Source: JARDZI01 sp041639705 (GTDB taxonomy: Bacteria > Bacillota > Clostridia > Clostridiales > Caloramatoraceae). From it: DNA of 14,311 nt. The stretch is from contig JBEQBT010000066.1 in assembly GCA_041639705.1 (NCBI GenBank), forward strand, positions 1 through 14,311, read 5' to 3'. The position numbers and the translations under genes were made by a program. A model generated the notes under the pieces. The model was not told where the DNA came from, ran no database searches, and saw only the letters and a program-made list of their open reading frames with translations. Shown in pieces: positions 1-6,874 of this stretch. The number at the start of each line of letters is the position of its first letter. The stretch's first letter is position 1.

Positions 1-118
1 CGACCTTATCTTCAGATATATTATGCTCTGTAAATGCTAAGTTATTTTCTTTAAAGAACTCCTTTGCTTCATGACAGTGACTGCATCCTGTTGCTGTGTA
101 AATTATTATATTATTCAT
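1..118 (-). CDS. Glutaredoxin-like protein, N-terminal part (runs off window)
   Basis: Reading the minus strand from the ATG at 118 gives 39 residues with no stop before the window edge. They begin MNNIIIYTATGCSHC, the first beta strand of a thioredoxin fold followed by a CxxC redox site (C12-S-H-C15). The next stretch, HEAKEFFKENN, fits the first helix of a glutaredoxin or NrdH-like protein. Such small proteins usually reduce disulfides or mixed thiols in the cytoplasm. A ribosome binding site (AAAGGAAG on the minus strand, 126-133) and a promoter lie upstream. The gene is transcribed away from the peptidase gene to its right. The C-terminal half, including the cis-proline loop, is not visible, so the subfamily cannot be settled. 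Confidence 0.8.
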   Translation of the reverse strand, partial: MNNIIIYTATGCSHCHEAKEFFKENNLAFTEHNISEDKV

Positions 119-153
119 ACAAGCACTTCCTTTATTTCTTTTATTAATATAAG

Positions 154-180
154 TTTATACCGAAAATAATTATTTGTCAA
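154..180 (-). promoter_or_regulatory. Probable promoter of the glutaredoxin-like gene
   Basis: On the minus strand a perfect TTGACA (-35) lies at 175-180 and TATAAA (-10) at 154-159. The spacer is 15 bp, shorter than the ideal 17. The -10 box is about 35 nt upstream of the start codon at 118. Confidence 0.5.
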
Positions 181-340
181 TAATAATTATTAATTATTAA
201 TTAATTAATAATTTATTTTATAGTAAAGTATTTAGTATATCTATCTAATATTGTATACAAAAAAGATATTTATATTAATGAAAATAATTATAATAACATG
301 TAATCAATAAATGATAATGGAGAAAACATTAACTAAATTA

Positions 341-349
341 TGGTATAAT
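341..349 (+). promoter_or_regulatory. Extended -10 promoter element for the C69 peptidase gene
   Basis: TGGTATAAT contains a consensus TATAAT (344-349) preceded by TGn, an extended -10 element. No good -35 hexamer lies 16-18 bp upstream. The element is 33 nt before the peptidase start. The DNA upstream (about 178-222) is almost purely A/T and carries overlapping TAATTA repeats. Confidence 0.5.
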
Positions 350-382
350 TAAAATAAAAAGTAATTGGTTGGGGTGATTTAT

Positions 383-1552
383 ATGTGTGATACTATAGTA
401 AAGTTCGATAGGGAAAACATGCGTTCTTTCTTTGGTAAAAATTCAGACAGGGAACCAGGGGAGCTTCAGTTTGTTTACATTTCATCAAATCCCAGGTCGG
501 AATTCGAATCTCAGCCATATATTGAGGAAAAAAAAGAATATATCGAGCATTCCTTCAAAACATTAACAAGCATATTTGGTAGGTTTGATAACAGATATAA
601 GGCAATTCTCTCAAGGCCAGTATGGATGTGGGGGGCTGAAATGGGAGTAAATGAATTCGGTTTGTCTATAGGAAATGAAGCAGTTTTTTCAAAGACAAGG
701 GTTCAAAGGGATGGACTTTTAGGTATGGATATATTAAGGCTTGCACTGCATAACAACAAAAGTGCAATTGAAGCTGTTGATTTTATAATTAGTCTAATCA
801 CCGAAGTTGGACAGGGCGGTGATGGTGGATATAGAAGCAGCTTGAAATATCATAATTCATTTTTAATAAAGGATTTTAATGAGGCATATGTACTTGAAAC
901 ATCAGGAAAACATTGGGCTTTTAAAAGGGTGGATAAATGCGCTTCAATTTCAAACGCATATTCAATTAGAAATGATTTTGATAAATCAGATATAAGTGAT
1001 TCCTATAACTTCAAATCACTGTATCAAGATAAATTATTTTCATTCTTCTCAAATGGAGATACAAGACAAGAGTATACTATTAACAATTTAATGAAAAGTT
1101 CTACTTCATTAGAGGAAATGAAAAATATTTTAAGGTTTCACCATAAGGGAAGCATTAAACCAATAAAGGGAATGAGATCAAATTGTATGCACTCAGGTTC
1201 ACTAATTAAATCTGAAACTACTTCCTCTATAATAGTGGATTACATAGGAGATAAATTTATAGTTTGGTTTTCTGGAGGATCTCATCCATGTGTGTCTTTA
1301 TACAAGCCACTTGTAATTTCATATAAGGGATCAGAATTTAATGAAATAGAAAAAGCAATTGAATATAGCAAAATAGTTAATGATAAGGCTAAAGAAATAG
1401 TGGACAAATATGAGTATTTTGTTGAAGATATAAAACCTAGGAGGGATGAAATTGAAAAAAAGCTAGAGAAAATTGTGTATAGCAATATGGAAAATAAATC
1501 CTATGAGGAAATTGCTGATAATATTGATAAGTGTCTGAAAATATGTCAATAA
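383..1552 (+). CDS. Secernin-like peptidase family C69 (Ntn-hydrolase)
   Basis: A 389-residue protein of peptidase family C69, which covers bacterial dipeptidases and secernins. These are Ntn-hydrolases whose N-terminal Cys, exposed by loss of Met1, is the nucleophile. Visible family features are MCDT at the extreme N-terminus (C2), KNSDRE (19-24), MWGAEMG (82-88), GNEAV (97-101), YHNSFLI (156-162) and VLETSG (170-175). The spacing and the MWGAEMG/GNEAV pair look more like secernins than the PepDA dipeptidases. The start is placed at the ATG at 383 and not the TTG at 365, because only this makes Cys residue 2 and because GGGGTGAT (371-378) sits just upstream. No signal peptide is seen, so it should be cytoplasmic. 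It has its own promoter and a strong terminator, so it is a single-gene unit. The substrate cannot be predicted beyond amide or peptide bonds. Confidence 0.85.
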   Translation: MCDTIVKFDRENMRSFFGKNSDREPGELQFVYISSNPRSEFESQPYIEEKKEYIEHSFKTLTSIFGRFDNRYKAILSRPVWMWGAEMGVNEFGLSIGNEAVFSKTRVQRDGLLGMDILRLALHNNKSAIEAVDFIISLITEVGQGGDGGYRSSLKYHNSFLIKDFNEAYVLETSGKHWAFKRVDKCASISNAYSIRNDFDKSDISDSYNFKSLYQDKLFSFFSNGDTRQEYTINNLMKSSTSLEEMKNILRFHHKGSIKPIKGMRSNCMHSGSLIKSETTSSIIVDYIGDKFIVWFSGGSHPCVSLYKPLVISYKGSEFNEIEKAIEYSKIVNDKAKEIVDKYEYFVEDIKPRRDEIEKKLEKIVYSNMENKSYEEIADNIDKCLKICQ

Positions 1553-1561
1553 TAGTGCCAA

Positions 1562-1586
1562 CGGGCGGACAGTGTTCGCCACTACA
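1562..1586. repeat. GTAGGGGCGAAC-type palindromic repeat, single copy
   Basis: A 25-bp imperfect palindrome, about 10 nt after the peptidase stop codon, built as CGGGCG-GACAGTGTT-CGCCACTACA. It matches the right unit at 3259-3283 at 22 of 25 positions in the same orientation. This makes it a dispersed repeat and not a chance hairpin. No T-run follows directly, so it is not itself the terminator. Confidence 0.7.
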
Positions 1587-1634
1587 TTTTCGTTTCCAAC
1601 ATCTTTCTTAAACAGAGCTTTATGTATTTATATC

Positions 1635-1675
1635 AGTGCCAACTAAATTAGATATCTATTTAGTTGGCACTTTTA
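1635..1675 (+). terminator. Rho-independent terminator of the C69 gene
   Basis: A perfect 14-bp stem (AGTGCCAACTAAAT at 1635-1648 pairing with 1658-1671) encloses a 9-nt loop and is followed by TTTT and then an A/T-rich, T-heavy stretch. It lies 82 nt after the peptidase stop. With no minus-strand gene nearby it should insulate the peptidase gene from the signalling cluster. Confidence 0.9.
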
Positions 1676-2006
1676 TATATTTTTTTATAAATAAATCAAA
1701 AATCGCCAATGAGTGAGATAATTAAAGTTCCATTTAGCTAGGTGAATATATTTGCAATGCAGAGACTTGGAAGAACAAATTGGAAATAAGACATAGTATA
1801 ATGTAATTTGATAAGTAGTAATTGATACTATATGATATATACATGATAAACATTTCCAAAATCATATATTAGCATAAAGCATAAATTTTAGTGGTACAGA
1901 TTTATTTGTTAATATAGTATAATAGTTAATGTAACAATTTAACAAAATAAGCAAAATGAAGAATTATATATAATATATGGATTGAAAATTAATAAAGGAA
2001 GGGTGG
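1676..2006 (+). promoter_or_regulatory. 331-nt leader region of the signalling cluster
   Basis: No credible gene is seen here on either strand. The stretch is A/T-rich and contains the likely promoter at 1808-1836. A second consensus TATAAT sits at 1918-1923 without a convincing -35 box. If transcription starts after 1836 the untranslated leader would be about 160 nt. I see no recognisable riboswitch in it and no hairpin with a T-run. Confidence 0.4.
1808..1836 (+). promoter_or_regulatory. Probable vegetative promoter of the PknG/TelA cluster
   Basis: TTGATA (1808-1813) and TATGAT (1831-1836) are separated by exactly 17 bp, each one mismatch from the sigma-A consensus. This is the best -35/-10 pair ahead of the TelA-family gene and is presumed to drive the cluster. 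Confidence 0.55.
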
Positions 2007-3173
2007 ATGGAAATGAACGAATATGAATCAACTGTACAAACTCAGGTGGGCATGCCTGTACTAGCTAATGTAATGACTGAAAACCAAAAAGTAAATTTTA
2101 CCAAGTTCACAGACGAACAAAGAAAGAGGATAGCTCAAATTGCTGCAAGTGTAGCAATACTGGACAGCAACGCAGTTTCTGGTTTTGGGGTAGAGGCTCA
2201 GAGAAAAATGAATGGCTATCTTGATGAGCTGTTAAAGGGAATTAGTACCTGTGAAGTTGGTGAGGCAGGGGAAATTACAATGGAATTGGCTAAACACATT
2301 AAGTCTATGAATCTACCTAAAATGAAGGAAGAAGTTGAAGGAAATGATTGGTTTGCTGATACCTTTGGAAGTATTCCTCTCATTGGAAAACATCTTTCAT
2401 CAATAAGGTACTTTATAGCTTCCCACGAAGAAATTCTTAAACAGTTAGGGGAAATTGAAGCCAGGGCTCAGCGTGAAGCAGGGAAGATTACTGCATCTAA
2501 TGCAAAGCTTGACCAGCTAATAACCTATACAATCGGTAATGTTAAGGAATTGGAGCTATATTTAGCTGCAGGTCAATCTATCCTTTTAAAGGCAAGAGTA
2601 GATTTTGCCAGGCAAAAGGAATCAATACAGAATGATGACCCACTCGCAGTGGCACAGCTAAGAGATATGGCAGAGCAAATTAATGCATTTGAAGCAAGGC
2701 TTTTAAGAATGCATGTTGCATTTACTGATGCTCTAATATCAATACCTCAAATAAGGCTAACTCAAGAGTCAGGAAGAATAGAAATTAGAAATATAATGGA
2801 CACTGTGTTATTTGATATTCCTAGATTGAAAAGTGCAATTCTTCGTGTAGCATCACTTAGACAGATATTAAATGCTTCAAAAGAGACGGAAGCAAGACGG
2901 GAAATCACCCGTCAAATAGGAGAAATTGGGACAGAGGCACTTGATAAGGCATACACCCAGGCAAAACTAAGCCAGGGTACAGGAGCAGAGGATGTGGCTT
3001 ATTTAGCAGCAACTGCCGATAAACTACTGGAAACTATCAATAAGGGAGTGCAAATTGATGAAGAAAATAAGCAAAAGAGAGCACAGGCAGAGCAGGACTT
3101 GAGTAATATTCAGACCAAGCTTATTGAGGGATTAAAAGCTAATGCAGAGGAAATATCAAGGCATTCAATATAA
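2007..3173 (+). CDS. TelA-family protein (toxic anion resistance family)
   Basis: A 388-residue, almost wholly helical soluble protein of the TelA family (Pfam PF05816), full length for the family. The diagnostic central block is present: LRDMAEQINAFEARL at about 218-232, then PQIRLTQ at 247-253 followed by a helical C-terminal half. There is no signal peptide or membrane segment. Family members were first linked to tellurite and other toxic-anion resistance, but the biochemical activity is unknown, and many sit beside stress or phospho-signalling genes. Two starts are possible. ATG 2007 is about 4 nt after AAGGAAGGG, while ATG 2013 would give a more usual spacing to GGGTGG. This is the first gene of the cluster. 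The next gene is 188 nt away across a repeat pair, so its link to the rest could be partly independent. Confidence 0.88.
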   Translation: MEMNEYESTVQTQVGMPVLANVMTENQKVNFTKFTDEQRKRIAQIAASVAILDSNAVSGFGVEAQRKMNGYLDELLKGISTCEVGEAGEITMELAKHIKSMNLPKMKEEVEGNDWFADTFGSIPLIGKHLSSIRYFIASHEEILKQLGEIEARAQREAGKITASNAKLDQLITYTIGNVKELELYLAAGQSILLKARVDFARQKESIQNDDPLAVAQLRDMAEQINAFEARLLRMHVAFTDALISIPQIRLTQESGRIEIRNIMDTVLFDIPRLKSAILRVASLRQILNASKETEARREITRQIGEIGTEALDKAYTQAKLSQGTGAEDVAYLAATADKLLETINKGVQIDEENKQKRAQAEQDLSNIQTKLIEGLKANAEEISRHSI

Positions 3174-3186
3174 GATTCAATTACAT

Positions 3187-3283
3187 TGTAGGGCGAACAG
3201 TGTTCCCCCGCAGGGTACCAGGGTTTTCTAGTAAATTAGGTTCAAGCTGGGGAGTTGACGGGCGAACACTGTTCGCCCCTACA
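3187..3283. repeat. Inverted pair of GTAGGGGCGAAC palindromes, REP/MITE-like
   Basis: Two copies of one 24-25 bp palindromic unit lie head to head at 3187-3210 and 3259-3283. The right copy contains a perfect 9-bp stem (GGGCGAACA pairing with TGTTCGCCC). The left copy has lost one G and carries a C for G change in the second arm. The 48 bp between them is ordinary sequence. The 97-bp unit can fold as two small hairpins or one long one. It sits in the TelA to vWA gap, where it could trim transcription or stabilise mRNA ends. Confidence 0.75.
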
Positions 3284-3361
3284 GATACATCATGATTTTG
3301 ACCTCGTTTACTTTCTAATTTCTTAATTAAACATAAAAACCAAAATATAGGGGGAAGAAAA

Positions 3362-4645
3362 ATGAATTTTAAAATTGAAAACTTTTATAATCCTCATCTA
3401 TCAGTTGGAGCATCACGTTTAGATTCAATATTAAGCGTTACAGCATCCTCTGGTGAGGGGGTTGGGACAGTTACTAACACATTAAAAAAGGCCATTATAT
3501 TTATTGTAGATCAATCAGGTTCTATGGATATACATGGGAAGATGGATATTGCAAAGCTTGCAGTACGCAAAAGTATTGATTTAATTGATGAAAGTAATTT
3601 ATTTGGGATAGTTGCTTTTTCAAGCTACCCTCAAATTATTGTGCCACTAAAGCCTGCAACTGCAGCCAATAGGGAAATGGCACACAATGCTGTAAAAAGG
3701 CTAGCTGCAGGTGGAGGAACTGAAATGTCCAAGGCATTATTTGTTGTGTTGGACATGATAAGTGGACTTAAGGATACTATGGTTCATACTCAGTTTGTTA
3801 CTGATGGGCAAAATGAAACCTCTGATCGTAAAGAACTGGAAAGAGCAATAACCCAGTGTGAAGGTAAACTTCAATGTGACTGCTGGGGCATAGGGACTGA
3901 CTGGGAGCCTAAGGAGCTAAGAAATATTTCAAACAGACTATTAGGTACAGCAGATGCTGTTCCTGACCCACAGCGTCTTGAAGAAAACTTCAAGGTTGCA
4001 CTGGCAAGGACCATGTCAAAGGGTATTGGAGATGTGAGACTTAGAATACAAACACCAAAGAGCGTAAAGATAGTTACAATTAAACAGGTAAGTCCTGAAA
4101 TAGTGGATTTATCGAGGCTTGCTAAAAAAGTTGATGATAAAAATATAGATATACCTCTTGGAGCTTGGGGAAATGAAGAGCGAGAATATCAAATAGCATT
4201 TGAGCTTACACCTCAGGCTGAAGGAGAAGAAATGATGGCTGGAAGACCAAAGATAGCATTTACTGAAAATGGACAGGAGATTGTCGTTGATGGGGATAGA
4301 ATAGTGGCAGCATGGTCTGGAGATGCTTCAATGACCTCAAGAATAGACGAACAGGTTGCCCACTATACTGGCCAGGAGGAGCTTGCGGAGTCAATAAAAG
4401 AAGGCCTTGAGGCAAAATCCAGGGGAGATGTGGATAGCGCTACTGTTCTTCTTGGGAAAGCTGCAAAAATAGCTGCTGAATCTGGAAATGATGAAGTTAC
4501 TGCAAGGTTGAAAAAGGTTGTTGATATTGTAGATGCAGATCAGGGTACTGTAAGGCTAAAATCAAATGCTGGAAAAGCAGCAGATCTTGAGCTTGATATG
4601 GGTGGAACCATGACTATTCGCAAAAGAACTGGTACAAAAAAATAA
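3362..4645 (+). CDS. vWA-domain protein with intact MIDAS
   Basis: A 427-residue cytoplasmic protein with a von Willebrand factor A domain at about 40-220. The metal-ion-dependent adhesion site is complete: D50-Q-S52-G-S54 after a hydrophobic strand (IIFIVD), T120 in GGGT, and D148 in VTDG. It should therefore bind Mg2+ and act in protein-protein assembly. Residues 221-320 are beta-rich. Residues 330-395 are helical with a TPR-like character (EGLEAKSRGDVDSATVLLGKAA). The basic tail ends in KRTGTKK. The start is fixed by AGGGGGAA (3349-3356), 5 nt ahead of the ATG. vWA proteins paired with kinases and PP2C phosphatases are known from TerY-type stress loci, where the vWA protein is thought to be a scaffold or target. 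Here it is followed by an FHA protein. A chelatase role is unlikely because no MoxR-type ATPase is encoded nearby. Confidence 0.88.
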   Translation: MNFKIENFYNPHLSVGASRLDSILSVTASSGEGVGTVTNTLKKAIIFIVDQSGSMDIHGKMDIAKLAVRKSIDLIDESNLFGIVAFSSYPQIIVPLKPATAANREMAHNAVKRLAAGGGTEMSKALFVVLDMISGLKDTMVHTQFVTDGQNETSDRKELERAITQCEGKLQCDCWGIGTDWEPKELRNISNRLLGTADAVPDPQRLEENFKVALARTMSKGIGDVRLRIQTPKSVKIVTIKQVSPEIVDLSRLAKKVDDKNIDIPLGAWGNEEREYQIAFELTPQAEGEEMMAGRPKIAFTENGQEIVVDGDRIVAAWSGDASMTSRIDEQVAHYTGQEELAESIKEGLEAKSRGDVDSATVLLGKAAKIAAESGNDEVTARLKKVVDIVDADQGTVRLKSNAGKAADLELDMGGTMTIRKRTGTKK

Positions 4646-4738
4646 AATAGTGTTAAAAAAACTATAAAAACCTAAGTTTTCTAATTAAGCATGCTTATAT
4701 ATAGATACACTAAAATCAGTAAAATAGGGGGAGTTAGA

Positions 4739-5542
4739 ATGATTTATCAATGCCCTAAGGGCCATCAATCAACTGATTCCGATTACTGCTCCGAATGCGG
4801 AGCACTGATTGGGCAGTCAAAGATAGTAAATGTGGAGCCTGTACAAACTGCATCATCTAATAAACCATCAGGTGTTCCCCAGGAGATTTGTCCTGACTGT
4901 GGGACACCAAGGGAAGGAAACGGGAGATTCTGTGAGGTATGCAGACATGACTTTCAGAATAATAAAACAGGTGTGGCAGAGGCAATTGTAGCTTCAAAGC
5001 AGACTTCAAAGCCTGTGGAGGATATAAACAATACAGGGATTTCAGAGGAGAACCCAGCACCACAGCAGGCTTCAATGCAGTCAAATGATGTAAGTAAAGC
5101 AGCTAAGGAGGAACCTGTGAGATCACCAGGCATTGGAACAATAAAAGCTATAGAGGTTGATAATCCTGTAATTACTCAGAAATTAAATATACTTATTTCT
5201 GTTGATAAGGTCAAGGTTTCCTCCTGGGATGGAGAAAGCCCAATTAAGCCAGATACTCAGGACAGAATTTTTCCTTTGGACCTGGATGAAAATTTAGTAG
5301 GTAGACGCTCACAGGGAAAGGGTGTTTATCCTGAGATAGAGATAAATGATCCTGGAGTATCCCATAGACATTTGAAGTTTATTAAACAGCCTGATGGAAG
5401 CTTTGGGGTACTTGAGCTTGGATCATCAAATGGTACAGACTTAAACGGAGCCACATTGGAAGCAGGTGTTAATACACTTGTTAAGGCAGGGGATGAATTA
5501 ACAATTGGAATATGGACTCGATTAAAGATTTTGGCAAGATAG
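4739..5542 (+). CDS. Double zinc-ribbon FHA-domain protein
   Basis: A 267-residue protein. Residues 1-21 form a small zinc-binding module (C5, H9 or similar, C17-x2-C20). A second zinc ribbon follows (C51-x2-C54, C65-x2-C68). A low-complexity linker (about 75-140) leads to a C-terminal FHA domain (about 150-265) with the phosphothreonine-binding signature: GRRS (188-191), S208-H-R-H211, and SSNGT (229-233). FHA domains read phosphothreonine, so this is the natural reader for the kinase encoded downstream. The start at 4739 is chosen because AGGGGGAG (4726-4733) precedes it and because an upstream ATG at 4691 lacks a site. The membrane-protein gene starts 11 nt after the stop. Unlike GarA/OdhI, the PknG targets of Actinobacteria, it has no clear ETT[SV]-type threonine motif near the N-terminus. 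Confidence 0.9.
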   Translation: MIYQCPKGHQSTDSDYCSECGALIGQSKIVNVEPVQTASSNKPSGVPQEICPDCGTPREGNGRFCEVCRHDFQNNKTGVAEAIVASKQTSKPVEDINNTGISEENPAPQQASMQSNDVSKAAKEEPVRSPGIGTIKAIEVDNPVITQKLNILISVDKVKVSSWDGESPIKPDTQDRIFPLDLDENLVGRRSQGKGVYPEIEINDPGVSHRHLKFIKQPDGSFGVLELGSSNGTDLNGATLEAGVNTLVKAGDELTIGIWTRLKILAR

Positions 5543-5546
5543 GAGG
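5541..5546 (+). promoter_or_regulatory. Consensus ribosome binding site overlapping upstream stop
   Basis: AGGAGG overlaps the last two bases of the FHA gene's TAG stop (5540-5542) and lies 7 nt before the ATG at 5554. It decides that start over the ATG at 5512 inside the FHA gene, and it implies translational coupling. Confidence 0.8.
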
Positions 5547-5553
5547 TCGTGAA

Positions 5554-6861
5554 ATGAGTAAGTTAAAAAATGCTCCAGGAAAAATGAGAGCTTTGCTAGT
5601 ATTTTGTATTGTTGGTGCAATTGTCTCAATCGGTATTACATTCTTTGTATACAGAGTTTCAAGTTATACTGCACAGGCAGTTGGAATGGATACAGTGCCT
5701 TCAATCATAGCTGCACAGAATATAAAGGCTACTTTAGCAAATGCACATTCTAATGCTATGAATGCAATGGTAACAAATGAAAAGCTGGGAGGCAAGTTTT
5801 GGAATTTATATAGAAGTGATTTAAATTCACTACATTCACAGTTGGTGGATGCAAGTAAAAGTATTACCTATGGAGATGCGGAAAGGATACCATTAACCAC
5901 AATATCCTCAAATATAAGCGCATATGAATATACGGTCGGGGGTGCTGTGGCAAACGGCGCTGAAATATCAGTAGACCAATTTATGGAGGCTAATAGATTG
6001 ATGCAGCAGAAAATTCTTCCTGCAAGTACAGCATTAAATAAGGTTAACCTTTCTCAGCTTGAGTCAATCTATAATGGGTATGACAAAAATATAAATATTT
6101 TAATAGCCATTATGATTGCTGCAGGTTTAGTTTTTTTACTTATATTAATATTGACTCAGGTTCATTTATTTAAAAGGACCCACAGAATATTAAACACTGG
6201 ATTGCTACTTGCTACAATATTATTTTCAGCTAGCCTTATATACTCAATAAGTGCCCTAACTTCAATTAAGGGTGACCTGAATACTGCAAAAAATGATGCA
6301 TTTGCTTCAATAAATTCACTTTGGAATGCAAAGGCAGTTGCATATAATGCCAAGTCAATTGAGAGCCTGTATTTACTTCATGAAGGCACAGGAATAGTGC
6401 AGACTGCTGACACAATAAACTTCAATCTATCATCAAAACGTTTATATAGTGATCCAAAAGCTGCAGCTGATGGTAGTGTCTCTGAAGGATATTTGAATGG
6501 TACATTAAGCAATACAACTTCTCCGGAAGAGAGGGATATTTTAAACACTGCAATAGAGCAATGGATAAAATATGTTGAAATAGATAAGCAAGTTCACAGC
6601 CTTGAATATGATAGCAAACATGATGAAGCCATTGCTCTATCAGTAGGTAATGCAGTAGGTCAGGCTAATTATGAGTTTGAAAAATTTGATGAAGCATTAG
6701 GAAATACAATTAAAATAAATCAAACAAATTTTGATTCAAGTATAGAGGCTGCATTTAAAACCTTGAGAATATTTCCTTATGTTTTACTCAGCTTCCTATT
6801 ATTAATTACTGCAGCTTGTATACTGGGGATGAAAGCTCGAATGGATGAATATAAGGTCTAA
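5554..6861 (+). CDS. Four-TM membrane protein with two extracytoplasmic helical domains, GlnX-like
   Basis: A 435-residue integral membrane protein with four predicted membrane helices at about 11-33, 179-201, 213-235 and 407-426. Two extracytoplasmic regions of about 145 and 170 residues lie between TM1-TM2 and TM3-TM4. Both are long-helix regions, like the four-helix-bundle ligand domains of chemoreceptors and histidine kinases, and each half has the order TM, helical domain, TM. Only short tails and a loop of about 10 residues face the cytoplasm. This length and topology match GlnX, the membrane partner of PknG in mycobacteria (Rv0412c, about 440 residues). The identification rests on topology and on its place two genes before pknG, not on clear sequence motifs. 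It probably relays an extracellular signal, perhaps through a binding lipoprotein. The gap to the next gene is 13 nt. Confidence 0.75.
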   Translation: MSKLKNAPGKMRALLVFCIVGAIVSIGITFFVYRVSSYTAQAVGMDTVPSIIAAQNIKATLANAHSNAMNAMVTNEKLGGKFWNLYRSDLNSLHSQLVDASKSITYGDAERIPLTTISSNISAYEYTVGGAVANGAEISVDQFMEANRLMQQKILPASTALNKVNLSQLESIYNGYDKNINILIAIMIAAGLVFLLILILTQVHLFKRTHRILNTGLLLATILFSASLIYSISALTSIKGDLNTAKNDAFASINSLWNAKAVAYNAKSIESLYLLHEGTGIVQTADTINFNLSSKRLYSDPKAAADGSVSEGYLNGTLSNTTSPEERDILNTAIEQWIKYVEIDKQVHSLEYDSKHDEAIALSVGNAVGQANYEFEKFDEALGNTIKINQTNFDSSIEAAFKTLRIFPYVLLSFLLLITAACILGMKARMDEYKV

Positions 6862-6874
6862 AGGGGAAATTTAT

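Noticed and set aside
178..222. AT-rich TAATTA repeats as a replication origin or CRISPR
   Set aside because: The repeats are short and overlapping low-complexity DNA, with no DnaA-box cluster and no spacer structure. They are ordinary promoter-region A/T richness.
365..382. TTG at 365 as the start of the C69 peptidase
   Set aside because: It would bury the catalytic Cys at position 8. The ATG at 383 gives Cys2 and has the ribosome binding site.
2007..3173. Calling the locus a tellurite-resistance operon
   Set aside because: TelA is the only such gene. No TerC, TerD-type or TehB gene is present, and the other genes fit phospho-signalling.
3298..3326. Promoter TTGACC with a -10 at 3321 ahead of the vWA gene
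   Set aside because: The -35 box is good, but the hexamer at the correct spacing (TCTTAA) matches the -10 consensus at only three positions.
3362..4645. vWA protein as a chelatase subunit
   Set aside because: No MoxR or ChlI-type AAA+ ATPase is encoded beside it, and the neighbours are signalling genes.
4691..4738. Upstream start for the FHA protein
   Set aside because: AGGGGGAG lies within this extension and correctly spaces the ATG at 4739, which also puts the zinc ribbon at the N-terminus as in the kinase and phosphatase.
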